This document shows, piece after piece, positions 21,410 to 32,212 of a stretch of DNA of 64,000 nucleotides. The stretch is taken from assembly GCA_009760885.1 (NCBI GenBank), contig CM019716.1:14151702-14215701 (forward strand), read 5' to 3'. Position 1 is the first letter of the stretch, and the number at the start of each line of letters is the position of its first letter. The notes below the pieces were generated by a model. The model saw only the letters and a list, made by a program, of their open reading frames with translations. It had not been told where the DNA came from and made no database searches. This stretch comes from Achatina immaculata. Lineage: Eukaryota > Mollusca > Gastropoda > Stylommatophora > Achatinidae. A program made the translations under genes and the position numbers.

Positions 21410-22700
21410 CAAGGTCCGACAATTAAGTAATGAGACTAATTCCATTTAAAAAATAAAATAAAAGTTGAAGACATAACCTGTATAATTCAAAATAAGCCCC
21501 TCGTGCATTGTTACAGCGAGTGGCACGATCTAACAAAAACTGGAACGACCTTTGCAGTTCTTCTGTTGGTATGGCCCTTAAACTTGATGTTAACGGCCCT
21601 TTGGATGTCATCAGTATCGTCAAAGAAGCGTCCTTTCAATGGTAACTTTAATTTTGGAAATAGAAAATAATCGCAGGGAGACAAATCTGGGGAATAGGGT
21701 GAATGGTTGAGAACACACTGGTTTGGGGCCAAAAATTCCTGTACAACTACTGCCCGGTGAGCCGGTGCATTATCATGAAGGAAAAAACTGCCAGGTCGGA
21801 CTCGGAGAATCTTTTTCAGTAGGCGTTTCAAAATACTTAAATAAATGTTAGCAGTGACAGTCTGTCCCTCTGGAATAAATCCTTTGTGAATAGCTCCTTT
21901 GCTGTCGTAGAAGCACACCAACACTGTCTTCACTTTCGACTTTTGAAGACGAAATGTATTGCCTTTTGGCGATGATGATGATGACTTCTACTAATCACTT
22001 TGGCGTTTAGTTGTGGGATCATAGCGGAAAATCCATGTTTCATCCTCTGCAACAATCAAATTTAAGAAATATTTATTTCTGCGATAAGTTTTGGTGGTGT
22101 CTTTTGCGTACTCAACACGCTGACGTTTTTGGTCATCAGACAGCGCATGTGGTACAAACCGGCAAGCAACTTTTTTCTTTGCCCAAATCTTCCACTAAAA
22201 TTTTACTAATTGCCTCTCAGTTAACACCAAATTAATCTGCCATCATCCTCTCAGTCAAACAACGATCTTCTTGTATCCGTTCTCTGACTTTTGCAATGAT
22301 TTCCTCATTACGAACAGAAATTAGGTGCCCATGTCTAGTTGCATTTGTAATCGTTTCCACATCACTTTTGATCGTGAATACCACCTGAATATCTGTACAC
22401 GAGATAAACAGTTATCCCCATAAACTTGTCGCATCAGTTCAACTGTCTCAATGTCACTTTTTCCAAGTTTAAAGCAGAATTTAATGTTAGCTTTTTGCTC
22501 CAAGCTGATTACGTAACAATGCACCTCTGACTAGGTCAGTAAAATGGCGGCTTGTTTGTCGTCTGCTTATCGGGCGGCGATGAAAAGTTGCCAGGTCATG
22601 ATTGAAGGTTGCCTCTTTGGATTCCATGCTTTGCTTCATAGATGGCATTTTTGTCTTGGCCATAATAAAATCAGTCTCATTACTTAATTGTCGGACCTTG
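21410..22700 (-). mobile_element. mariner-type transposon with perfect terminal repeats, broken transposase
   Basis: The 28-base terminal inverted repeats are identical (21410-21437 and 22673-22700, beginning CAAGGTCCGACAATTAAGTA) and flanked by the TA target duplication. The minus strand encodes a mariner transposase in pieces: an N-terminal helix-turn-helix part (22524-22321, containing VQIFRWYSR) and the catalytic part (21933-21511) with HDNAPAH and YSPDLSPCDYFLFPKLK. I count 33 residues between the second and third catalytic aspartates rather than the usual 34. The N-terminal part and catalytic part are in different frames with stops between, so the copy is non-autonomous, yet its ends are intact and could be mobilised in trans. 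Confidence 0.9.
21511..22524 (-). pseudogene. mariner transposase pseudogene
   Basis: A DDE/D-type transposase remnant within the transposon at 21410-22700. The N-terminal DNA-binding fragment reads from MHCYVISLEQKANIKFCFKL, and the catalytic fragment from MKTVLVCFYDSKGAIHKGFI. The first catalytic aspartate region is lost or frame-shifted in the gap (21934-22320), so no functional enzyme is expected. The internal fragment PEGQTVTANIYLSILKRLL is also typical of mariner transposases. Confidence 0.85.
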
Positions 22701-22817
22701 TAAGTGTACATAACCGTCAGTAGGTCACCTTTTACTCCTTTCTGTTTGAAGCAATACATTGTAACATGTGTCCTTGACCTTCGTAATGATTACAGACACA
22801 TAGTGCATTGTTCAAAT

Positions 22818-22985
22818 CATCATCACCTTTCACTCCATTGAGAGCATAGGCCACGGATAAAGGCTCTCCAGTCGACCCTATTCTTAAATTTATTCTCTGC
22901 TTCCTTCCACGTGTATCACTTGTCTCTGAGCACTGTAAAAGGTGTCCTGGTACTCAGTTGGGATGTCGGTTCTGCAGCTTCCTTT
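22818..22985 (-). mobile_element. LINE family E 3'-end fragment
   Basis: On the minus strand it reads DWRAFIRGLCSQWSER-like C-terminal coding sequence followed by a GATGATGAT tail (ATCATCATC at 22817-22826). The better-preserved relative is at 60275-60630. Confidence 0.65.
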
Positions 22986-23094
22986 CAGATTTAACCGCAC
23001 AACGTCATGCGCTCTCTTATCAGAGTCCATTCCTTTTCCAAGACAAAGTTTTCTTGTTTTCCTCTCCGTGTTTCTGTAACGCTCCACTTTTAAA

Positions 23095-23240
23095 AAAATT
23101 CTACAGGAAACAGGCCTTTGGCCTATCCCCCCAGCCTCCGTAGTCGCCTCTTACGACAAACGTGGAAGGAGGCAGTGGTTCTATTCTTTTCTCCCCAGAC
23201 CTGAGCCCTGGGTAACCACACTGGCGAACTGGTCACCATA
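23095..23240 (+). repeat. Dispersed repeat core (CGCCTCTTACGACA)
   Basis: The stretch CCTCCGTAGTCGCCTCTTAC with GACAAACGTGGAAGGAGGCAG and a following CTATTCTTTTCTCCCCAGAC is reminiscent of a conserved repeat core I associate with interspersed repeats in other invertebrate genomes. I cannot name the family with confidence. No protein is encoded. Confidence 0.3.
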
Positions 23241-23721
23241 CCCTCTTCAAAATCATAGTCACCAGTTCTATTAGGCACCAGCATAACTTCTATTAGGTAC
23301 TAATATGGAAAATTCTAATTCAACAATATTTTAAAAGAAAACTGCTCAGTAATTCATGCTACATCACTTAACATGTTTTTGTTATATCCCCAGGGGGTAG
23401 AATTACAGCACCACCCCCCAGGGCCGTCTTAGCAGCAGCGGGGGCCCCTGACAAAGTAATGCACTGGGCTCCCACAGCATGCCCTCTATATACATTCATT
23501 TACATAGATTTCCAGGGTTAGGACGGCACTGCCACCCCCCCCCCCCCACAGTTAACAACCACACATAAAATAGTCTCAGAATATACTTTTCAACGATCAA
23601 CAACAATTGTGCTTTTGAATGATTAACAGAAAATATGCCTAGATTATGATTTTACTTGTACCTATACGAACTCCCTGTAACTGCGAGCTGTTGTTCTTTG
23701 CAGTCGATGCTGTAGAGGTGT

Positions 23722-24060
23722 TGAGGCACAGCATCGTATCGGAGTGGGAGCGGGTTAGGGCAGCTACTTTTTTGCTCAGTTCCAGAGTACAGCTAAAAAG
23801 CAGGGGGTGTGTGATGCTTCTCTACCAGACTCCACCACCATGGGGATTATGGCGATCCCTGCCCCATTAGCCAAGGCTAGGCCTGTTACCGGACAAGGCT
23901 AGGCCTGTTACCGGACAAGGCTAGGCCTGTTACTGGGGGTACCACGAAAAGGTGGGACAGGGTCTTGCTCAGTTATGGTTCGCTAACCCTGACGCTGGCA
24001 TATCAGGTATGGTTCGCTAACCCTGACGCTGGCATATCAGGTATGGGTCGCTGATTACCT
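23722..24060 (-). repeat. Right arm of large inverted repeat, with internal tandem units
   Basis: Reverse-complement partner of 20270-20665. Inside it are three copies of a 22-base unit (AAGGCTAGGCCTGTTACCGG+AC, 23871-23935) and two and a half copies of a 34-base unit around GGTTCGCTAACCCTGACGCT (23967-24052). The arm lacks the 159-base insertion found in the left arm. Confidence 0.7.
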
Positions 24061-25480
24061 CATCGGACGTCTTCTCCCCCCCCCCCCCCATTATGATTTT
24101 AAAAGAAGGGGAAAATGGGGGGGGGGCATCTTTTTCAAAATAGCTGTTGCTCTAAAAAATAGTTCTTGAGTTTCCTTCATGGCTACCAAGTGAACATATG
24201 AATGTGGAAGTATTTGCCTATGCTTGGGTCGTCAGATTGTTTCTCCAAGTACAGGACTCGGCATTCAACCCACAGTAATTGTCACCAGCCCACCCACCTC
24301 CAACTTGTTCTTCTTACCTTCTGCCCCCGCACGTTCCCGTTACCTGCCGTCACATGACCAAGCTTCCGTAGACCGGAACCTGACGAGACGAGAACGCCAT
24401 CGAAACTAGTTTAAGATAGGAGAACTTAACGAGGGTCACTCCTCGCTTGCTGTGGCGACACTAGCGGTTGTATGTTCAAAGTTCCTTGCATGTTCAAAGG
24501 TAGGGCATACAGTTTGTAATTTGATTCCAAAAAGTTGAAGGGGATTTATTCTGCAGTGTTAATGTTAATTAGTTTATATACCGAATTATGGAGCAGCCGA
24601 TTGACCTAGTTCAGGTACAGTCGTGTTTCCATAGACCAGTAGAAGCTGAGATTGGGAGTTTCTGTCGTGTACTTAACGGTCACACCCAGTTGCTGAAAAC
24701 ATTTAATTACCGTGTTCGGGGCGTTCTCGTGTAGAACTGCCGACAAATCTTACCAAATAGAGTTATTTTATGAGCAAGAATTGTCTGTTGTTGAAATCTA
24801 AAGTTTACCTGTTCGATGTTGATGCGACTCAGCGTTTGTGAGAACAGGTTGTTTGTATTGGGAGTCTCACCTTCGTTGAGCAATGTTTTTGTTAAATATT
24901 CATCGGAAGTTGGACTAAAGAAAGTTTTGTTTGAAGTGTTCCGTACTGCCGAAACCAGTTGTTTTAACATGCATAATGTTATGTGCGCATGTTCAATGAC
25001 ATCTGTGTTCAAAATATCATCATTTCTCATAGCCAAGTTGGTTGACATCCCGTGATCTATACGCAGTTAAAAAAAAACATTTTCGTCTGTTCCGTGTCGA
25101 CATTACTTTCCTCAAGTGTCTTCCCCCGTATCAGTTAAGGGATGTTATGAGTTTTTTTTCCCCCTTAGCTCATACTTTCCCTGTTTTTCGCAATCATGAC
25201 ATGTAGGATTATCGTTACTAGCTTGTTTGACTTGAAAACAGTGCCACAGATTTAAGTTAGTAGATCTTCAATTTTGTTCCGAACGATTTGGGATCCAGGT
25301 GACTTATGACCAATCGTTGGTGCTGACAGTCCCCGAGAGTCGTTCCTCATATTGTGGGCATAACATAAGAAGATGGAGTCATACCATCAACTGTTAATGC
25401 TATTCTTTTTTTTCCTAAGTCAGTATGGATGACTCATTACTTTGCAATGACTGGTTCTTTATCAAAACAAGATATTCAGT
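24060..25480. other. Mostly unique stretch with one moderate ORF
   Basis: Homopolymer C and G tracts (24076-24090 and 24117-24127) mark the edge of the inverted-repeat region. Beyond, the sequence is unique by eye, with one 113-codon minus-strand ORF described separately and no transposon signature. Confidence 0.5.
24707..25048 (-). CDS. Unrecognised 113-codon ORF (doubtful)
   Basis: An ATG-to-stop frame beginning MSTNLAMRNDDILNTDVIEH and ending FYTRTPRTR. Composition is protein-like (polar, helix-compatible, no low complexity, a plausible amphipathic C-half), and the local sequence is not repetitive. I recognise no family, signal peptide or membrane segment. Against it: single exon, no clear promoter, and a length that can arise by chance in 64 kb of six-frame sequence. 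It could be a small single-exon gene, a coding exon, or noise. Confidence 0.2.
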   Translation of the reverse strand: MSTNLAMRNDDILNTDVIEHAHITLCMLKQLVSAVRNTSNKTFFSPTSDEYLTKTLLNEGETPNTNNLFSQTLSRINIEQVNFRFQQQTILAHKITLFGKICRQFYTRTPRTR

Positions 25481-25482
25481 AG

Positions 25483-25656
25483 ATGTCTCAGCAGCTGATG
25501 ACTGATTCATTGGATAATTTGTGGGCTACTGTGTATATGTGGTGGAGTTATTTAATCTTACTGCTAATTTTGCTAGGGGCAGTAACTGTTTCATTCCTAG
25601 CAGTATGGTACCTAATAGAAGCCATACTGGTACCTAATAGAAGTTATAAAAAGGTA
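25483..25656 (+). CDS. Small ORF with one predicted membrane helix (doubtful)
   Basis: Starts MSQQLMTDSLDNLWATVYMW; residues ~18-48 form a strongly hydrophobic stretch (YLILLLILLGAVTVSFLAVW included), consistent with a single transmembrane helix. The frame then runs through the first two units of the 22-bp minisatellite and into the SINE, where it stops at 25741-25743; without the SINE the array itself would determine the end. No homologue recognised. It may be a chance frame in T-rich DNA. Confidence 0.2.
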
Positions 25657-26664
25657 AAGGTAAAGGTAATCCTGCCGTGCCTTACAGGCACATATGGATA
25701 TGGTGTTAGTGCCCATATTTTCCTTGACCTGTCAGCACACTAGAAGGTAATATGGTCAGTACCATGCCTGGCCGCCTTTCCTTCCCCAACTCCAGAAGTC
25801 GGGTACCCATTTCTATAGCTGGGTGACTGGGGTGCCTCCGGCCGGATTTGAACCCCCGACCTTCGCCATGAAAGACCAGTGCAAATAGAAGTTATACTGG
25901 TACCTAATAGAAGTTATACTGGTACCTAATAGAAGTTATACTGGTACCTAATAGAAGTTATACTGGTACCTAATAGAAGTTATACTGGTACCTAATAGAA
26001 GTTATAATGGTACCTAATAGAAGTTATGCTGGTACCTAATAGAAGTTATACTGGTACCTAATAGAAGTTATACTGGTACCTAATAGAAGTTATACTGGTA
26101 CCTAATAGAAGTTATGCTGGTACCTAATAGAAGTTATGCTGGTACCTAATAGAAGTTATACTGGTACCTAATAGAAGTTATACTGGTACCTAATAGAAGT
26201 TATACTGGTACCTAATAGAAGTTATGCTGGTACCTAATAGAAGTTATGCTAGTACCTAATAGAAGTTATACTGGTACCTAATAGAAGTTATGCTGGTACC
26301 TAATAGAAGTTATACTGGTACCTAATAGAAGTTATGCTGGTACCTAATAGAAGTTATGCTGGTACCTAATAGAAGTTATACTGGTACCTAATAGAAGTTA
26401 TACTGGTACCTAATAGAAGTTATACTGGTACCTAATAGAAGTTATGCTGGTACCTAATAGAAGTTATACTGGTACCTAATAGAAGTTATGCTGGTACCTA
26501 ATAGAAGTTATACTGGTACCTAATAGAATTTATAATGGTACCTAATAGAAGTTATACTGGTACCTAATAGAAGTTATGCTAGTACCTAATAGAAGTTACG
26601 GTGGTACCTAATAGAAGTTACAGTGGTACCTAATAGAAGTTATGCTGGTACCTAATAGAAGTTA
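25608..26664. repeat. Minisatellite, 22-bp unit, about 37 copies, split by a SINE
   Basis: The unit GGTACCTAATAGAAGTTATA+CT is repeated about twice before the SINE and about 35 times after it (25884-26664). Variants are mainly TATACT/TATGCT; the final units are the most divergent (TTACGGT, TTACAGT), the usual pattern of edge decay. Confidence 0.95.
25649..25883 (-). mobile_element. SINE family 1 inserted in the 22-bp array, 13-bp TSD
   Basis: A 235-bp copy with an (AAAGGT)n tail at the left. The body and B-box match 588-851. At the right it stops inside the tRNA-like head (5'-truncated, A-box lost). AATAGAAGTTATA occurs directly on both sides (25636-25648 and 25884-25896) and joins to a continuous minisatellite unit once the SINE is removed, so the duplication is a true target-site duplication made from array sequence. 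Confidence 0.9.
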
Positions 26665-27373
26665 TATTTGATTAATCAAGTAATTTCAATGTTGCCTTCA
26701 GCTCTTCATAGACTCAGGAATCTTCTTAGACATTTTTTTTTTTTTAATAAACTGTTTCTAAGCAACTGTCAGTTTGTGCATTTGTCCCCTAAGTTTTTAA
26801 ACTGAACAGACAAGAAGGTTTTCAAACTGCTGAGGAAGTGTTCTGTTCAAATGAACTCAAAGCCTGGTCAAAAGGGTTAAGATTTCTGTGGACTTTCTTC
26901 TAGTCTGCTTCTTCTAGTCTGCTGTGGAGAGTTAGAAAAACCTGATAGATCATTCCCAATATGACTTACCACTTGTTTTCCAAATCTTCGTCATGGTTTC
27001 ATCTCTCAGGAACATCAAGTTGTAAGGAGATGTTGCTGCAGTATTCCTTCCTGTCAATAGATTTTGGCCACTGTGTTCCAATTCATCCGTTAGATACTTC
27101 TGCCAATGGTCATATGTTGAATTTTATCTCTGCTTTTTTTTTCTCCTATCTTCTCTCAGATATAATCTTGTTCTGTTAGTTCTTTTCTTGCCCTTTTTTT
27201 ACTGTGTTCTTTATCGCTTCCACATACTACATTTCATATTAAACTATATTGTTAAACATACTTCTACCCCATCTTTGTACTTCTGGTGTATTAATTTTTC
27301 GTAAGATCGTTTTATTATAGTGTTGATTTGATGATTGTTTGCTTGCTTGTTGACTTCATTCCTCAGTATTTTT
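26665..27373. other. Unique T-rich stretch
   Basis: No gene, transposon end or tandem repeat is seen. A short duplication of CTTCTAGTCTGCT occurs at 26896-26922. ORFs here are short and hydrophobic because of T-richness. Confidence 0.4.
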
Positions 27374-28296
27374 CTGCTACACCCCTCAAATAATAGGAGT
27401 AAATTAGTTACAAATTTTAAACTAATATACAATTTGTTAATGCAATAAAAAAAAATTGCATACAATATTTTTCATTTACAGTTATACTTAATGAGAGTAA
27501 CAGTTTGAGTTTTGTCTGAAATAAGAGAAATAGTTACTTGACTTTTATATTATTAAGAGTAACACATTTGTCATAATGATAGTAACACTTATTCGATATG
27601 TGATTTCAAAAGTTTACCAAAAATATTGACTTATTCACAAGGTCCATCTTCTTCTGGAATGCATTGATTGCTGCCCTTTGTCCATAATTTAAGTAATTGA
27701 ACAATGTTTTTTTTTTTTTTTCAAAGAGTATCAGGACAGTTGTGGCCACAGGAATTCACCTGACCTTGATAAATTACCTGTCTGGTTTAGTTACCTCTGT
27801 TCCTACAGATGTGGCTTTTACTTTAATCTGTCTCTCGTTCTTCTTTTGTCATATTTTATCTGCTTTCTTGTTCTTCTACATTGATTTAACGCATCAGGGT
27901 TGGTGATCTAAGACTACAGTGTAGTTGTGTTCATAATTTATGTACCTATGTTTAGTATAGAGCATTCTTAAGTGCTCATTATCTGTCTGCCTTTGTGTTC
28001 TTCTGTTCTGAGCTCTGCTCACCAAAGAGCATGGAATACAGTCTTAGGGCCCTACCAGTTCCACAGTGCTACTACATGGGAAGTGTATGGCAGTAAATGA
28101 ACAAGATGACTCCACAAAAGAGATCATTCCAAAAGCCTTACAAAATCAGTTCTCAAGTGCAAAATCTACCTTTTCTTGTGCAGGGTTTTTTTCATCTCAG
28201 AAATTTCATGCATGTGGCTGTTCTGATCATTTGACCACCAAATGTTTGTTGATCATGGTGCCTGTTTCTTGTTTGGATTATAAGGGTTTGATGATT

Positions 28297-28372
28297 CGCC
28301 AATTAACAGTCCCTATGGGCACTAACACCGTATCCCTGTGTGCCTCTAAGGCATGACAGGATTACCTTTACC
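28297..28372 (+). mobile_element. SINE family 1 tail fragment (duplication 1, unit 1)
   Basis: CCCTATGGGCACTAACACCG through GCATGACAGGATTACCTTTA is the reverse complement of the tail-side body of the SINE at 25649-25883. The head is missing. Confidence 0.7.
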
Positions 28373-29797
28373 TTTACACCTCATTCGCTGCCACAAAATA
28401 TATACCCAGCACCTTGTGGATGATGTGATCTATCTTAATGCTGGTTGCTGATTTTTGTGATGGACATGTTGCGTATAGATGGAAGTATTAGCGAGAGGAT
28501 TCATAGCAACATCAGCATACAACCCCTATGTAAGCAACTGGGCATAAAAGGACAAGCAAGAGCAAGGGCATTGAAAAAACCTTTCAGAAACAGCAGGCCT
28601 CATGGTGGCTGTGGAGCATACGAAGTAAAAATACTGATAATTTAAATAATTTCAATTGTCACACCTAATATCGGTCCCCCATGGCAGAACAGCTTAAATG
28701 CACTCCAAAATTCTAGACTGTGGTTCTATCCTGGATGTCTGGGAGTCATGACCCAGGGGGATCCACTCCCCTTAGAGTGTCAGGAGTTTAATAGGGCTGA
28801 GACAGTTGTCTGAGGAGTGTACTTCTTCTGATGATCTAGGGTGTTGATTTGTTGTTCCGCTCTACGGTAGAGAGTTTCCTGCTACACCCCTCAAATAATA
28901 GGAGTAAATTAGTTACAAATTTTAAACTAATATACAATTTGTTAATGCAATAAAAAAAATTGCATACAATATTTTTCATTTACAGTTATACTTAATGAGA
29001 GTAACAGTTTGAGTTTTGTCTGAAATAAGAGAAATAGTTACTTGACTTTTATATTATTAAGAGTAACACATTTGTCATAATGATAGTAACACTTATTCGA
29101 TATGTGATTTCAAAAGTTTACCAAAAATACTGACTTATTCACAAGCTCCATCTTCTTCTGGAATGCATTGATTGCTGCCCTTTGTCCATAATTTAAGTAA
29201 TTGAACAGTGGTTTTTTTTTTTTTTCAAAGAGTATCAGGACAGTTGTGGCCACAGGAATTCACCTGACCTTGATAAATTACCTGTCTGGTTACCTCTGTT
29301 CCTACACATGTGGCTTTTACTTTAATCTGTCTCTTGTTCTTCTTTTGTCATATTTTATCTGCTTTCTTGTTCTTCTACATTGATTTAACTCATCAGGGTT
29401 GGTGATCTAAGACTACAGTGTAGTTGTGTTCATAATTTATGTACCTATGTTTAGTATAGAGCATTCTTAAGTGCTCATTATCTGTCTGCCTTTGTGTTCT
29501 TCTGTTCTGAGCTCTGCTCACCAAAGAGCATGGAATACAGTCTTAGGGCCCTACCAGTTCCACAGTGCTACTACATGGGAAGTGTAGGGCAGTAAATGAA
29601 CAAGATGACTCCACAAAAGAGATCATTCCAAAAGCCTTACAAAATCAGTTCTCAAGTGCAAAATCTACCTTTTCTTGTGCAGGGTTTTTTTCATCTCAGA
29701 AATTTCATGCATGTGGCTGTTCTGATCATTTGACCACCAAATGTTTGTTGATCATGGTGCCTGTTTCTTGTTTGGATTATAAGGGTTTGATGATTCG

Positions 29798-29873
29798 CCA
29801 ATTAACAGTCCCTATGGGCACTAACACCGTATCCCTGTGTGCCTCTAAGGCATGACAGGATTACCTTTACCTT
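29798..29873 (+). mobile_element. SINE family 1 tail fragment (duplication 1, unit 2)
   Basis: Copy of the fragment at 28297-28372 carried along by the segmental duplication; it is not an independent insertion. Confidence 0.7.
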
Positions 29874-30380
29874 TACACCTCATTCGCTGCCACAAAATAT
29901 ATACCCAGCACCTTGTGGATGATGTGATCTATCTTAATGCTGGTTGCTGATTTTTGTGATGGACATGTTGCGTATAGATGGAAGTATTAGCGAGAGGATT
30001 CATAGCAACATCAGCATACAACCCCTATGTAAGCAACTGGGCATAAAAGGACAAGCAAGAGCAAGGGCATTGAAAAAACCTTTCAGAAACAGCAGGCCTC
30101 ATGGTGGCTGTGGAGCATACGAAGTAAAAATACTGATAATTTAAATAATTTCAATTGTCACACCTAATATCGGTCCCCCATGGCAGAACAGCTTAAATGC
30201 ACTCCAAAATTCTAGACTGTGGTTCTATCCTGGATGTCTGGGAGTCATGACCCAGGGGGATCCACTCCCCTTAGAGTGTCAGGAGTTTAATAGGGCTGAG
30301 ACAGTTGTCTGAGGAGTGTACTTCTTCTGATGATCTAGGGTGTTGATTTGTTGTTCCGCTCTACGGTAGAGAGTTTCCTG

Positions 30381-31441
30381 CATAAACCAATGATTCTAGC
30401 AGAGATGAATGGAAACTCAAAAGAAAAGGTGATAAAAGAAGTCTTGGAACAAACAGTGAGGAATAGAATTTGTCTAATAACTGCCTGAAGTACTTGGTCA
30501 GTCAGTTCCTTATCATCTCTTGATTTAGTTCACTGACCTGCAGCATTATCATCCTCATATTCTTATGTCTCAGTCTCTTTCCTTTAACATGGTTAGCAGT
30601 GCACTGTTATACTTCAATATAAGGCTATAAAGCTATTACTGTCTCAAGCCGTCTGGCTCCTCAGATACAGATTCAGCGTCCTATGAGGGCTCTACTAGAT
30701 CACAAAGTGGAGAAATATTCAGACTATCCATTGAGAAAGAGCACACATGACACAACAACCCTTTGCCGTTCAGGAAAAATGAGATGGAGAAAGGAACATT
30801 AGAAAATTTCGCTTGCTTCAAATATGTTTCAAGGGGACATGACCCCTTTGTATGAAATGGTTGAAGTTACCAACCGCCCCATATTATACAGGACACTTTT
30901 GTATTTTAAGGATTTGTCGCGGTAATTGTATTCAGTAGTGACGTCCAAATGTCTCCTATTGTAAAACATGTGTCCCATATTGTTCTGTATTCTCGTCTTT
31001 CTTCACCACATTTACGAAAATACCAAAATTTAGAAGAAGAAAAAATATATCTTAGTAGAAATGTTGCCTTTTTGATGTAAGTTCACTCGGTGGAGAAGCG
31101 CTGAATGGCTCAAAATTTTGGGTTAAAATTTAAACCACTGCCTCTTGCTTAATCGAGTGTTCCGTATTTGAGCTTAGAAAAGATGGTCAGGTTATCGAAT
31201 GTGGTTTCTGGCTGTAATGTTTTTCATTATTTCTTATTTCAGTCCTGGACCTTTGTCACATTTTGACATTCGACATTATTGCATTAAGTAACAAGATATT
31301 TACAGCAGTTCACATTTGGTCATAAATTTATTTCCAAGTAAGCAAGCTTATTACAACCTCGCCTTTCCATCCCATCCCACCCCACCCCCCACCACCATAA
31401 TGTGGTATTATAAGAAAACTTGGCTTGCGTGATAACACATT
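30381..31441. other. Unique spacer between duplications 1 and 2
   Basis: Nothing recognisable: no ORF above 60 codons and no repeat visible on reading. Confidence 0.4.
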
Positions 31442-31449
31442 ATCTAACC

Positions 31450-31663
31450 CAGTGTTTCCCATCGTTCATTGAATCATGTCCCACCACAACGCCTGAAAGA
31501 TTTTGATCCCCCCCCCCCCCCACCAAAAAAAACATTAACCAAGTTCTGAAGAAATATAATATAAATAATAAATATATTCTAATTGCCCCTCCCCCCCCCC
31601 CCCAAAAAAAAAATTGACATCCCCTTCACCGGTGACGCTTACGCCCCATGTTGGGAGACACTG
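31450..31663. mobile_element. hAT-like MITE with 8-bp target duplication
   Basis: Ends CAGTGTTTCCCA at the left and (reverse complement) CAGTGTCTCCCA at the right. The flanking octamers ATCTAACC (31442-31449) and ATCTAATC (31664-31671) differ at one base. An 8-bp TSD with CAGTG termini is characteristic of hAT superfamily elements. The 214-bp interior has two poly-C tracts and no transposase. Confidence 0.7.
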
Positions 31664-31949
31664 ATCTAATCCATCGGTTACGTATTTTCTCCGTTTGTAG
31701 TTGTTTCTCTCCCTTGTCTGCTCTTCAGCTTCTTGATGTAACAACTGATATAACCAGCACTAGTTTTTCTAATCTTTTTTTTTTCCGACTCTTTTAAAAT
31801 AGCCTATGGAAAGGTCCGGTCTTGATATAACGGTCCACAAACCAACCTGACTTAGGATGTGCTGGAGCGGAACAAATAAACCGGAACACAATCAAGTTTG
31901 TTAATTTAACATGGAAGACTTTCTTTGTTCATGGTAACAAAAAAAAAAA

Positions 31950-32148
31950 AATTGAAGAACATAGTAATGAGCGGGAAATTCAAGAGGAAAAAAAAAAAAA
32001 TAAGAGAGCAAGGCCAAGAGAAAAATATCTCACTGGACTGAACAAGTGGCTTAGAAAAAAAGAAAAGCATCAGAATTAATCGGAAACACCATGGAACGTA
32101 CGAGATGGAGTAACATGATCGCCAACGGCACCGGAGAGATATTCTGTT

Positions 32149-32150
<2 letters not shown>
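31950..32150 (+). mobile_element. LINE family G fragment (duplication 2, unit 1)
   Basis: The plus strand carries a degenerate reading KYLTGLNKWLRKK, then an ASELIGN-like and TRWSNMIAN-like end, matching the better copy at 40425-40678 (KYLRGLTKWHGKESKASELI). It is copied again at 33590-33787 by the duplication. Confidence 0.6.

Positions 32151-32154
<4 letters not shown>

Positions 32155-32211
<57 letters not shown>
32155..32211. repeat. (AT)n microsatellite
   Basis: About 28 uninterrupted AT dinucleotides. The homologous tract in the second duplication unit (33798-33814) has only about 8. Confidence 0.98.

Positions 32212-32212
<1 letters not shown>

Larger units (their letters stand above)
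27374..30380. repeat. Tandem segmental duplication 1 (two units of ~1.5 kb)
   Basis: Unit 1 (27374-28878) and unit 2 (28879-30380) are head-to-tail copies with a 1505-base offset. Differences seen are few: single-base changes (for example GTGTATGGC/GTGTAGGGC), a 6-base deletion near 29290 and homopolymer length. Each unit contains a 3'-end fragment of SINE family 1 in plus orientation (28297-28372 and 29798-29873). Paired ORFs of 96 and 66 codons in both units are not recognisable proteins. Confidence 0.95.

Noticed and set aside
25608..26664. Regular direct repeats resembling a CRISPR array (also 14764, 39863, 42357, 52721 and 61829)
   Set aside because: The units are contiguous with no unique spacers, there are no cas genes, and the genome is eukaryotic. 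These are minisatellites.
28066..30144. Paired 96- and 66-codon ORFs present in both units of duplication 1, suggesting a small gene family
   Set aside because: Identical because of a recent segmental duplication; the 96-codon frame runs through a SINE tail fragment and matches no known protein.
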